Positions 1 to 11,169 of a stretch of DNA of 64,000 nt are shown here, piece after piece; position 1 is the stretch's first letter, and each line of letters opens with the position of its first letter. The notes under the pieces are model-generated. The model did no database searches. It was not told the origin of the DNA and saw nothing but the letters and a program-made list of their open reading frames with translations. The translations under genes and the position numbers were made by a program. This stretch comes from Medicago truncatula (lineage: Eukaryota > Streptophyta > Magnoliopsida > Fabales > Fabaceae): NCBI RefSeq assembly GCF_003473485.1, contig NC_053043.1:11542001-11606000 (forward strand), given 5' to 3'.

Positions 1-1214
1 TCTTTATTACCCCGGATTGGGACACTGTCACTCTCCCTAAAAATATTATTTATAATATATATATACATATATACACGCACATTACATGCCATCTTATGTT
101 ATTCTTAGCATGTTTTCAAGTCTATTTTAGTAGGTTTTGTCAGTAAAGCAGAGGAGTATTAGATCAATGCCTATGATTTAGGGACATTTGTAATGTTTTC
201 TATATTTGAGTATGTAGTTCTATTCTTCCCGAAACATAGCAATTTTAGGGGGTTATTGAAGTAAATCACGAAGAAATCAAGGAAATCAGGTAAAACAAGA
301 CCTCTGAGATTATTGTGCCTTGGGAAGATGAAGAATGAAGATTCAAGAGGCCTCAAAAGACTTAACAAAGGGAGGAATTCTATTCCCAAGTTCCAAGACA
401 ACTTAACTATAAGACAACACCTAAACAGACAAAGAATACAAGAAAGCAGGAAAGTATTGCACTGAAGCGCCCGACGCACAACAGGAGGCGCTAGGCGCCC
501 TAGAACAACACACTAAAGTGCATGGTGCATATCTGGAGGCGCTAGGCACCTCAAAGTGCCAGGCACATTGGCCAGGAGCATGGCAGCAGGCATTAGGCGC
601 TCTGTTTCTTGCGAAAAAAGTCACTTTTTGTGACTTTTTCTCCCGTAGAACCCCATGATTTTAGCCCAAGTTAGGTGGAAACGTTCCCTATGAATACTGC
701 CTTCCTCATTCATAATTTCTCGTTCATAACTGGAGCAGTTTAAGAGGAAGAAGATTCTAGGAAGCCAAGGAGGAGTTATATCTTCTCCTATCTTTTCTAA
801 GGTATGTTTTTATGTTTTAGTATTTTGTCTTAGTTATCATGTGTAACTAGATATTTATAGGTTAGGGTTCTAAGATGAACATCTGTTTATTTTTGTTGGA
901 TAATTATTTAATTTAATATCGTTTTATTTTAATTTATTTTCTGTTTGCTATTAAGTTTTATTATGATTAATTTATTCCGGCAAAGTGCAAGCCTAAATTA
1001 GGTATTTAGGTTATGATAGGGTTTAATATTGTTATTACTATCTTGATGTTTATATCTTGATATTTATATCCTTATACTAATAACTACATGTCTAGGAAGT
1101 CAGTGATTGGTAAACTAGACGAAAGATACTGAAAGCGAGTTGACCCTAGTAGTAAGTACTTAGGAGGTGACATTACTAATCTTGAATAAAATTTGTTGAA
1201 CCTATGATGTAACC
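1..1214. other. Gene-free, repeat-like DNA left of the solo LTR
   Basis: No credible gene; the short open frames here have no recognisable domain. Around 468-600 there is a GC-rich cluster of GGCGCTAGGCGCC-like palindromic words, unlike the AT-rich surroundings. An AT microsatellite lies near 43-75. Text on both sides of the solo LTR (up to 1214 and from 3132) reads as one continuous sequence, so this looks like an older dispersed repeat that was invaded later. The family could not be named. Confidence 0.4.
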
Positions 1215-3056
1215 TGTAACACCCCGCTACCCAAAGTATTTAAATATAAAACATTCATCAGAGTAATTCACCAAACGGGCATGCTACACTACATTTCAAA
1301 ATTTCTTAAATAGAAAATAAAACTATTTAATTCAACATCATTCATAACTTCAAAAATTATGCAGCGAAATACTATCATCAACACCAACAATTGTTTAAAC
1401 TTCCAAATAATATCTTGGCATAAAGCCTAACAACAATTTCATCCAACATAGGGCCATAACAACAAGTTCCAAAATAAGATACATAGGAAAGAAAACAATA
1501 ATAAGAATATTTCCCATCCCACGTATCAGAGCCCTAGACACGACATTGAGCCACCACCGACTACTCAGGATCACCTGCAAGTTACCCATAGGAAGGGCAA
1601 CATTTTCAAGCAGAAGGGGTGAGATTCACAACAATAAAATATAGATATTAAAATTCATCAATTGAATCTAACACCCTAAATATAATCAGATCATCACCAT
1701 ATATATATATAAATATATACTTCATAAAACACATCATCATCAATATGGCATTTACAACCAACAACACCGACTCATGCAAATGACATGACAACACAGCTAA
1801 GACAACACCTTAGACTCCTCAACAAATGCAATATGCATGTGGTACCAAACAGGATCGAAGCCCTCACCGCTTTTGAATGGTTAAAGCATTCATCAGGACC
1901 GAAGCCCTCATCGCTGTTGAGCAACTAGTGCTCTAGGACATGAGTCCTCTCCGCTGTTTATGCATATGCAATGGACCTACTTGTGTATATCTACATACAA
2001 CTTGACCATGCATACATACTCCATATGACTCCACTTAAACAACATGTATGGTTAATAGATAAAGCATACATTTCAGTCATCAACAGCAATCAACAACCAA
2101 TAATCCAGCAATCCAGAATAATGCATAATCATTTATAAATATGCTCGAAAACAACAACACCAAGCACTACCATTCATGTACGCAATTCAGCACTCAAAAA
2201 CTGTGCAGCTCGCCTCGCGAGCACATCTGCTCGCTATGGCGAGTTCACAAAACTGCTTGCTCGCCATGGCGAGTTCAAGGCGAACTCGAGGCGAGTGAAA
2301 AATAGGTGCTCTTGGGAATTAGACATTATTCTCACTCAAACCTCAATTCTAAGCTCCCTATTCATCTTTTTAACCTAAAACTTGCTCCAGTCATCATTAA
2401 AATCATCCAGGTACCTTAAACCATCCCCAAAACATCTTATAACAACATTTCAAAAATCAAGTTTTGATCTGGCTTGCTCGCCATGGCGAGTTGGTCTGCT
2501 CGCGAGGCGAGCGATGAACTTCTGTACGGGCAGAAAACTGGTTTTTCCCCAAAATTTAATTTCTCTTCCTTTCACTCCCCAAATCAGTTTACAGATGTAA
2601 TTTATCTTGCTGTATACACTCAGAACCTATTTCTAACATCAAAATCATCATTACAACTCCAAAATCAACATTTCATCATAAAATCCCAAAATCCCAATTC
2701 TCACCAAAACTCTGTTAAATTCAAATTCAGAAATCAAAATCTATACTACTGAAGTAAATCTCACCCTTACCTTAGAATTGCAGAAAGAAATGCACATCAA
2801 TTTGGTTCCTGGGTTCTACTTGCTCTTCTCTCCCTTTTTTCCCAACTTGACAGTTTCACGTAAAAAGCTTCTGACATCTATTTTCCTAACTTCCCTCTTA
2901 CTTAACTCCCTTTATTTTCATTTAACTCCCTTTAATTCTATTAAATATTAAATAACTCCCCAAACTCCAAAATAATTATTATTTTTCACTTAATCCAATT
3001 ATTATTAAAATAAACCATATAATAAAATAAACACACCACATAAATCACCAAAAATC

Positions 3057-3087
<31 letters not shown>

Positions 3088-3131
3088 CCACATAAATCAA
3101 AATAATTAAATATATCGACTAGGGCGTTACA
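1215..3131. mobile_element. Solo LTR of an LTR retrotransposon (fossil)
   Basis: The element begins TGTAACACCCC and ends GGGCGTTACA, the TG...CA ends of a plant LTR. It is flanked by a near-perfect 5 bp target duplication (taacc at 1210-1214, taact at 3132-3136). It is about 1.9 kb long. It contains repeated CTCGCCATGGCGAG-type palindromes (about 2215-2300 and 2475-2515) and an AT microsatellite near 3056-3082. No internal gag-pol region is next to it, so it is a solo LTR left by LTR-LTR recombination. Terminal sequence and length suggest the Ty3/gypsy group, but this is not proven. The mismatch in the duplication suggests moderate age. Confidence 0.7.
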
Positions 3132-3591
3132 TAACTAATTTATTAATTATGGAAATAAGCATCAAGGGGAATAAACCTAGTAAGACCATTGTCCTCGGTC
3201 TTTAGGTAAGGTAGACATTGATAGGGTTGATAAATATCTTTTTTTTTTATTAATACTTCTTTTGATGAATTAAGAGAGTAGTGAAACATCAAGGTGAAAC
3301 TTAATTTTTTTATCAAACATCTATCCTCTGATGTCCATTACAATTTTTTTAATAAAAACGAAAAAATTAGGTACAAAAAGGGGGTAAAACCAAAACCCTC
3401 AGAAAAAAGGCCAAGAAGTTGAAGAAAAAAAACAAGAAAGAGAAACTACTCAATTAGTAAAAGATGTCTTTCAACCACCCTTAAAACAAATGTTATGAGC
3501 AGTCCTATTGAGCTCCTTTTTATTAAAATTGATAAATACTTTAATTAAGAAAAAACTTGTTAATCAAAAAATAAATTGGATTAATACTTTA
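3132..3591. other. Gene-free spacer between solo LTR and tandem array
   Basis: AT-rich DNA with no gene. The left part continues the repeat interrupted by the solo LTR. The right part (about 3520-3591) holds degenerate AATTAAGAAAAA words that lead into the tandem array. Confidence 0.5.
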
Positions 3592-6115
3592 ATTAAGAAA
3601 AAAATTTTGGTTTAACATTGTTAAGCTTGAAATAAATATTTATTCACCAAAACATGGAGTAAGGTGCTTTTGAGATGTTCTAAGCTATGACGTTTACCAA
3701 ATATATGAACAGTAGGTGTAAATTATGTATTTTCAATTTAAGTTTTAATGCTTCTAATTGAATACTGTCGAATGAATCACTTAGACACTAGTTTAAAAAT
3801 ATTCTTCTTTGATTAAGAAAAAAAAGTTGGTTCAACATTGTTAAGCTTGAAACAAATATTTATTCACCAAAAGTTAGAGTAAAGGTGTCTTTTCTCTTTT
3901 GAGATGTTCTAGGACGTTTAACAAATATACGGACAGTTAATGTAAATCATGTATTTTAATTTAAATTTTAATGCTTCTAACTAAATACGGTCGAATGAAT
4001 CAATTGAAGACTAACTTTAAAATATTCTTCTTTGATTAAGAAAAAAAGTTGGTTCAACATTGTTAAGTTTGAAACAAATATTTATTCACCAAAATGTGGA
4101 GTAAGGTGCCTTTAAGATGTTCTAAGCTATGACATTTACCAAAAATATATGGACAGTAGACGTAAATCATGTATTTTAATTTAAGTTTTAATGCTTCTAA
4201 CTGAATACGGTCGAATGAATCACTTGAAGACTATCTTTAAAATATTCTTATTTCATTAAGAAAAAAGTTGGTTCAACATTGTTAAGCTTGAAACAAATAT
4301 TTATTCACCAAAAGATGGAGTAAGGTGCCTTTGAGATGTTCTAAGTTATGATGTTTAGCAAATACATGGACAGTAGATGTAAATCATGTATTTTAATTTA
4401 AGTGTTAATGCTTCTAATTGAATGCGGTCGAATGAATCACTTGAACACTAACTTTAAAATATTCTTCTTTGATTAAGAAAAAAAGTTGGTTCAACATTGT
4501 TAAGTTTGAAACAAATATTTATTCACCAAAATGTGGAGTAAGATGCCTTTAAGATGTTCTAAGCTATGACATTTACCAAAAATATATGGACAGTAGACGT
4601 AAATCATGTATTTTAATTTAAGTTCTAATGCTTCTAACTGAATACGGTCGAATGAATCACTTGAAGACTATCTTTAAAATATTCTTATTTCATTAAGAAA
4701 AAAGTTGGTTCAACATTGTTAAGCTTGAAACAAATATTTATTCACCAAAAGATGGAGTAAGGTGCCTTTGAGATGTTCTAAGTTATGATGTTTAGCAAAT
4801 ACATGGACAGTAGATGTAAATCATGTATTTTAATTTAAGTCTTAATGCTTCTAATTGAATGCGGTCGAATGAATCACTTGAACACTAACTTTAAAATATT
4901 CTTCTTTGATTAAGAAAAAAAGTTGGTTCAACATTGTTAAGTTTGAAACAAATATTTATTCACCAAAATGTGGAGTAAGGTGCCTTTAAGATGTTCTAAG
5001 CTATGACATTTACCAAAAATATATGGACAGTAGACGTAAATCATGTATTTTAATTTAAGTTCTAATGCTTCTAATTGAATACGGTCGAATGAATCACTTG
5101 AAGACTATCTTTAAAATATTCTTATTTCATTAAGAAAAAAGTTGGTTCAACATTGTTAAGCTTGAAACAAATATTTATTCACCAAAAGATGGAGTAAGGT
5201 GCCTTTGAGATGTTCTAAGTTATGATGTTTAGCAAATACATGGACAGTAGATGTAAATCATGTATTTTAATTTAAGTCTTAATGCTTCTAATTGAATGCG
5301 GTCGAATGAATCACTTGAACACTAACTTTAAAATATTCTTCTTTGATTAAGAAAAAAAGTTGGTTCAACATTGTTAAGTTTGAAACAAATATTTATTCAC
5401 CAAAATGTGGAGTAAGGTGCCTTTAAGATGTTCTAAGCTATGACATTTACCAAAAATATATGGACAGTAGACGTAAATCATGTATTTTAATTTAAGTTTT
5501 AATGCTTCTAACTGAATACGGTCGAATGAATCACTTGAAGACTACCTTTAAAATATTCTTATTTCATTAAGAAAAAAGTTGGTTCAACATTGTTAAGCTT
5601 GAAACAAATATTTATTCACCAAAAGATGGAGTAAGGTGCCTTTGAGATGTTCTAAGTTATGATGTTTAGCAAATACATGGACAGTAGATGTAAATCATGT
5701 ATTTTAATTTAAGTCTTAATGCTTCTAATTGAATGCGGTCGAATGAATCACTTGAACACTAACTTTAAAATATTCTTCTTTGATTAAGAAAAAAAAAAAT
5801 TGGTACAACATTGTTAAGCTCGAAAAAAATATTTATTCACCAATAGATGGAGTAAGGAGCCTTTGAGATTTTCTAAGTTATGAGGTTTACCAAATACATG
5901 GACAGTAGATGTAAATCATGCATTTTAATTAAAGTCTTAATGTTTCTAATTGAATATGGTCGAATGAATCACTTGAAGTCTACCTTTAAAATATTCTTAT
6001 TTGATTAAGAAAAAAAATTGGTTCAACATTGTTAAGCTTGAAACAAATATTTATTTACCAAAAGATGGAGAAAGGTGTCTTTTGAGATGTTCTAAGCTAT
6101 GACGTTTAGTCGTTT
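3592..6115. repeat. Tandem array of ~219 bp units with a 437 bp higher-order repeat
   Basis: The word GGTTCAACATTGTTAAG or a close variant recurs about every 218-220 bp, near 3610, 3830, 4050, 4268, 4487, 4706, 4924, 5143, 5361, 5580, 5800 and 6018. That gives about eleven full units and a partial one. From about 4045 to 5795 two unit types alternate. One reads ...gtttgaaac...aaaatgtggag and the other ...gcttgaaac...aaaagatggag. This makes four nearly identical 437 bp dimers with only a few differences between them, which implies recent amplification. Outer units are more diverged. No reading frame is conserved. Inverted single relatives of the unit lie upstream of all three SURNod19 copies. 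Confidence 0.9.
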
Positions 6116-6719
6116 ACCACTAGAAATAAAATAAAAAACTTATTAAGGGAGGAAATTGTAGGTTTTAACATAAGAGGGGAGTGGAAAGTAATTCAAGTTT
6201 CTTTTAGGGGAGGAGAGTGAAATGTTTTCTAATATGTTTTGCATAAGAGGTAAAAATGAGTGTATATTTTAACATAAGAGGGAAGATGAGTGTAATTCAA
6301 GCATCTTTCAAAGGAGGAGGGGAGAGTGTAATTTTTACTCATTAAAATATGGTCAGATTATTTTATAACATAGGTTCAACCTTTTTATGAATCAGATGAA
6401 ATATAGCGAGCTTTCACTTGTGATTACTGGAACCGTGGTTAGTTTATTTTCAGACAAAGGTTTGAGCTTTCTTCTAAATCAGATTAACTATTGTGTGACT
6501 TAACTCGTTATCGATCGAACTTTTGTTAGTTATTTTCTGTTAATGGTTTGACCTTACTTGTATATTAGATGAACTATAATGAGACTTAGATTAGTCGAAA
6601 TATGGGCTGAAACAAAAAAAATAAAATAAAATTTTAGAGACTGAAATCAAAGTTTGATCAATTGTTAGTGACCAAAAAATTAGGGGAAAACGCATTTCGT
6701 TACAATTGATGTGCTCTAT
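6116..6719. other. Gene-free spacer
   Basis: AT-rich DNA with a few repeated purine-rich words (gaggggag, ggaggagagtg around 6165-6320). No gene, terminal repeat or RNA gene recognised. Confidence 0.5.
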
Positions 6720-6721
6720 TG

Positions 6722-6905
6722 TATGTCATAGCTTAGAATATCTCAAAAGACACCTTACTGTATCTATTGGTGAATAAATATTTGTTTGAAGCTTAACAAT
6801 TTTGAACCATCTTTTATTAATTTCTAAGTACTACTAGTTTCAAGAATTTCCTCCCAAGTTTTTTGCGGTACCTCCTACACACTTAATTAACATCATCATC
6901 ATCAT
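6722..6905 (-). repeat. Single inverted relative of the array unit, upstream of SURNod19 copy 1
   Basis: Read on the minus strand, 6722-6830 matches the array unit (calls such as tattggtgaataaatatttg and gaagcttaacaattttgaac are its reverse complement). The flanking text to about 6905, including tttcaagaatttcctcccaa and a cat microsatellite, is shared with the regions upstream of copies 2 and 3. The block therefore belongs to the ancestral upstream region of the gene family. Confidence 0.75.
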
Positions 6906-7059
6906 AGTTAGCACAAACATGAATATTTATCTCTTCTCAGTTTTGTCCATCAAAACTAACATGATTTGTTTTAGTTTGTTCATCAATTTCGTCTTATTAT
7001 TATAAGAGATAATTTTTCTCTTTAAGTCAAATGGTATATAGTTCGGTGCACTATAACAC

Positions 7060-7112
7060 CATTATCATCCTTCAAAACGAAGTTTGATTTTGGTGAAAAA
7101 TAACATTCCAAT
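7060..7112 (+). promoter_or_regulatory. Upstream block conserved in all three SURNod19 copies (copy 1)
   Basis: The stretch around atcatccttcaaaacgaagt ... gtgaaaaataacat recurs at about 13693-13742 and 20308-20356, upstream of copies 2 and 3. It is part of the duplicated 5' region and could hold cis-regulatory sites. Conservation here may simply reflect recent duplication; no known element was identified. Confidence 0.3.
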
Positions 7113-7177
7113 TGTTGATAAAAAAATATAAAAAATTAGTTACATGTTACATATTTTACTTCTTTAATTTTTTTTTA

Positions 7178-7682
7178 GGCCAAATACATCCCGGGGTCTT
7201 TTAAATTTTACATTTGTACTATATCAATGTTCTAACCGAATCCATTTTACATGAAAGCATTTTTCTGAATTGGATTTTGTGAAATACTGAACTTGAGAAA
7301 TGAATTTGATTTTGAAGAAAAATGGATATGGAATGGTTTTAGAGCTTTTAAAATTTAGAATGTCCGATTAGAAACTTCTGCAATGCGTATGGTAGTTTTT
7401 CTTTTTCATATTTAATTCTGGATTTTTTTTTTAAATAAAAAATTGATGAGATGAAGAAGATGAAGATCTTGGATTAAGGATGAAGATGATGATTTGTACA
7501 TGACACATCACTACTAAACAACCACATAAGCAGTTTTTAACAGAGTTTTATAGGAAAATGTAACGTCGCAAACATTGTCGTAAATATTGTGTAACTTAAA
7601 GGATCAATTTAAAATTTAAAAAATTTAAAGGATCGATCCAATACAAATGTAAAACTTAAAGGACCCTAGGAGATATTTGACC
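7178..7682. mobile_element. MULE-like non-autonomous DNA transposon
   Basis: The ends GGCCAAATACATCCCGGGGT and its imperfect reverse complement (7640-7682) form terminal inverted repeats of roughly 45-50 bp. The element is flanked by 9 bp duplications matching at 8 of 9 positions (7169-7177 and 7683-7691). The 505 bp element has no coding capacity. The same promoter position in SURNod19 copies 2 and 3 is uninterrupted, so it inserted after the gene duplications. A 9 bp duplication with long terminal repeats suggests the Mutator-like superfamily. Confidence 0.65.
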
Positions 7683-7897
7683 TTTCTTTTATTTGCGGTT
7701 AAGAAATCATAATTTTAAAAGTGAATTGTCACTTCAAATATTTACTATGAAAAGTCAAATCTATACATGTTTTTGTTTTACTTTGTTAGTGAATTTCATA
7801 TTTGGCACTGTTATTTCATTTTATTTTTGAGGGGGGCATTGTTAACTTAATGCTTTCTTTATATGCAATTGCTTTTAATAATTGTTGCTTTAAACAG

Positions 7898-10800
7898 ATG
7901 ATCAACACGAGGTTTGTGTCACAAAATTGGAACCTTTCATGGGCAATCCTAGCACTAGTGTTATTGTCAAGCACACCATTCTCATCAGCTACTTTTAGGA
8001 AGACAAAAAAATATATCCAAACACAAGTTTTTTTCTCTCCTAAGATTGAACTAAGTCCAGGATCTGTTTCAAATAAATTTTATTATGATGCTGATTTTCC
8101 AAGAGGTCATATTTCACTTAAGAGTTTCTTTGCTGAAGTAGTTAATGAATCAGGGAATTCAGTACCTCTCCATCAAACTTATCTACACCATTGGACTGTT
8201 ACAAGATACCACCAACCTAAAAATGTGACAAACAATAGTAAAGAAGGTATTATTTTAAAAAGAAATCATGGATTTTGTGAAGAGAATGTTATTGAACAAA
8301 ACTATGGTCTTGGGTCTGAAACAAGAGGCACAAATACATATATTCCTGACCCTTATGGCATAGAAGTTGGTAATCCTGAAGAAATTCCAAAAGGGTACGT
8401 GGAAAAATGGTTAATTAATGTTCATGCTATTGATACCAGGGGTGTGGAAGATAGAATGGGGTGTATTGAGTGTAAGTGTGATTTGTATAATGTTACAAAG
8501 GATGAAAATGGAAAAATATTGAGTCCAAATTATAAGGGGGGATTGCAATGTTGTCCTGATAATAGTAAGTGTAAGTTGAGTAAAGGATTTTTAGGACCAA
8601 AACAAAATCTTTATTTAAAATACACTATTATGTGGATCAAATGGAAAAAGTATATGGTGCCTGTCAAGATTTATATATTTGATGTGACTGATAGTTTGAA
8701 GATTTCAGATAAGTCTAAAGAAAAGAGACTAAACCATGATTGCAAGGTAAGCCAAATCAAAATATAATTTATATAAAAATTTAATTTCCTTCAACATGAT
8801 AGGACATAACATGATCATTTGTTATATATTGTATTTCCTACAAATTTGTTGAAATCACATCAATTGGTATTAGTGTCTCGGCCTAATACATGTTATGACT
8901 TTTGTGCAATTCATATGTACACTTATATGTTGCTTTCTTTTGATATAAGTCTAAAGAAAGGATTCTAACATAAGTATATACTTTTTTTGAGAGAAACATA
9001 AGTATATACTTAGTTCTTCGAGTTATGTAATTTTACTTTCGAATATACTTGTTCATATATCTATATAGTTAATATAATTTGATGTGTATATAAATATTTT
9101 TACATAGTTGATGCATAATTATTAAAATCCTATTTGAATCTCAATTTAACAAGAAAAAAAAATATATAATACTAGTTCATGTGTGAGTAACATAAATTCT
9201 TTGTTACATATACAGATTGAATATGAAGTTGAAACTTGCAACACAAGTTTTGAGAATCCAAGTAGTTGTGTCGATGTCAAGAGAACAAGCTTCCCAATGC
9301 AAAATGGTGGTTATCTCATCTATGGAGTTGGTCATCAACATTCAGGTGCAATTGGATCAACTCTATATGGAAAGGTGAACATTATAATTGCAATCATTGT
9401 TAATATTTGAATACCACTGCTCACTAGTGACATGGTGCATACACACGGACGGACCCATGTAGAGCATGATGTGGGCCTGGGCCTTCACTTGATTTGAAAA
9501 TGAAAATAAAAAATTAATACCCTTCTATTGTGTTGGTGGTAAGATAGTATTTTCTTGGTATTACCTTTTGGCTATGTGTAGTTCTAGTTCCAGATTATTA
9601 AGTTTTTTTTACCTTAAAGTAATGACTTCATAGATAATAGAAGTGTATAGTCTATACAATATAGATTATTATTATATTATAATATATATACAAAAGGAAC
9701 AACATAGAGAGAATTAAGGGGAAGATATATTATTTATTTTAATAATTTAATAACACATAATATATATAATTATTTTGGTAGGTAGTGCTTATTTGAGTAT
9801 GAGTTCTGATTATTCGAGTGAATTTATACTATTAGTTTTGATAGTGTTTACTTTTCTGTTGATATATTTGCTTTCAGAGTAGTTTTTGATATTAACTGCG
9901 ACAACTGTAACAATTGAAAAAGATCTTTCTGCTATCAAAAATCAGGTGCGAAATCTCTAGAGAAATGAATGATAAAATGAAAAAATTGTTTGATTTTTTA
10001 TATCGAGTGTGTTCTTATTGACACTGTAAATGAGAAAATCATTCAATATTTTAAGATATGAAAAACCGTAGAGATAATTATTATGTATATTTATGCTTTT
10101 AAAAATGAAATGTTACATGTGTTACCTACATCATTTAAAAATTTTGGGTCCGTCATTTGACATGGCCCTCATTATACAATATTTATGGGTCCGGTCCCTG
10201 TGCATACATACCTTAAAAATAAATAAGTTGTGTTATTTGAAAAATTAAAATTGTTCAACTTTTACCACAACTTTTAAATGGTTAACGGAGTACAAATAAG
10301 TATTTAACTACGTTAAGAAAATGATTAAGGGAAATATCTGGTATAAAAACTCATGAATCATCAATGTGTTTAAACTTGATTAACATAATTTTTAAGAGGG
10401 TTAATAGTGCTTTATCTCCCTGTAATATAAGTCATTTCCGATTTTTCCTCGTGTAATTTTTTTTTATTTACCCCCTTATAACCCTTTTTAAGATATATGC
10501 AAATCTACATGTAGTTAAACACATGCAAATTATGGTTAAACCACAATCAAAGTCGTGAACGATGAAGTTGCATTGCCACTTCATGAGTTTCGACATGTAA
10601 TATATCTCTTAATCATCTACCAAACGTAATTAACAATCTAGTTAAACTTTGTTAATCCCTTAAAAAATTGTTGCGCAAGTTATCTAAAATTGTTCGTGTA
10701 AAAATAATTTATCAAAATAAAAAATGAGTTTTAAATTTGCGGTTTCCCTCATCCAATTATATATATTGGGCATCTTGATATTTTGCTTTAATGTGATCAA

Positions 10801-11169
10801 CCTTTATAATTAGACTATATATGCTACTTTTACTTCGTTTATTAGTTATACTCTTTGTACCCTTATTACTTTAATATTTTAATTAAATATTGGATCAAAG
10901 TTTTGAAATTTTGGCTGTGATATTAATGTTAGGATGGGAGAGTTATATGTACTTCAATCCCAAAGTACGGAAAAGGAAGGAAAGCAGGAAATGAGAAAGG
11001 GTATATTGTAGGAATGTCAACATGTTACCCTAAACCAGGTTCTATCAAGATATTTGATGGTGAGACTTTAACATTAGAGAGTAACTACAGTAGCAACATA
11101 AGTCACTCTGGAGTAATGGGACTTTTCTATTTCTTGGTGGCAGAAAAGCTACCACATTACCATGTTTAA
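7898..11169 (+). CDS. SURNod19 (stress up-regulated Nod19) family protein, copy 1
   Basis: Three exons splice cleanly: 7898-8746, 9216-9374 and 10933-11169. They give 414 residues ending at TAA. The family is the SURNod19 domain group (MtN19-like), reported as nodule- or stress-induced; its biochemical activity is not established. Visible features are a hydrophobic N-terminal stretch (about residues 12-32) like a secretory signal peptide, a His-His pair (97-98), Cys clusters (GCIECKCDLY and QCCPDNSKC), an H-x-H pair (323/325) in VGHQHSGAIGS, and a late Met (398). The start is unusual: the ATG used by copies 2 and 3 reads ACG here, and an extra in-frame ATG nine bases upstream restores initiation, adding three residues. 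Intron 2 carries a 757 bp hAT-like insertion. It is the first of three direct copies. Confidence 0.88.
9444..10200. mobile_element. hAT-like non-autonomous transposon in intron 2 of SURNod19 copy 1
   Basis: The 757 bp insertion starts CACGGACGGACCCA and ends TGGGTCCGGTCCCTG, imperfect terminal inverted repeats. It is flanked by a perfect 8 bp duplication, tgcataca (9436-9443 and 10201-10208). The matching intron position in copy 3 (near 21709-21725) has one uninterrupted copy of that target. An 8 bp duplication and the CAGGGACGGACCC-like end are typical of plant hAT elements. No transposase frame is present. Confidence 0.85.

Noticed and set aside
171-624. Two short minus-strand frames at the left edge
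   Set aside because: Low-complexity, Cys-rich translations of a GC-rich repeat; no domain.
2382-2752. Overlapping plus-strand frames inside the solo LTR
   Set aside because: They lie within LTR sequence, have no recognisable domain and no splice context.
3592-6115. Regularly spaced repeat, CRISPR-like at first glance
   Set aside because: Units are contiguous ~219 bp monomers without unique spacers, in a plant nuclear context. It is a tandem array.
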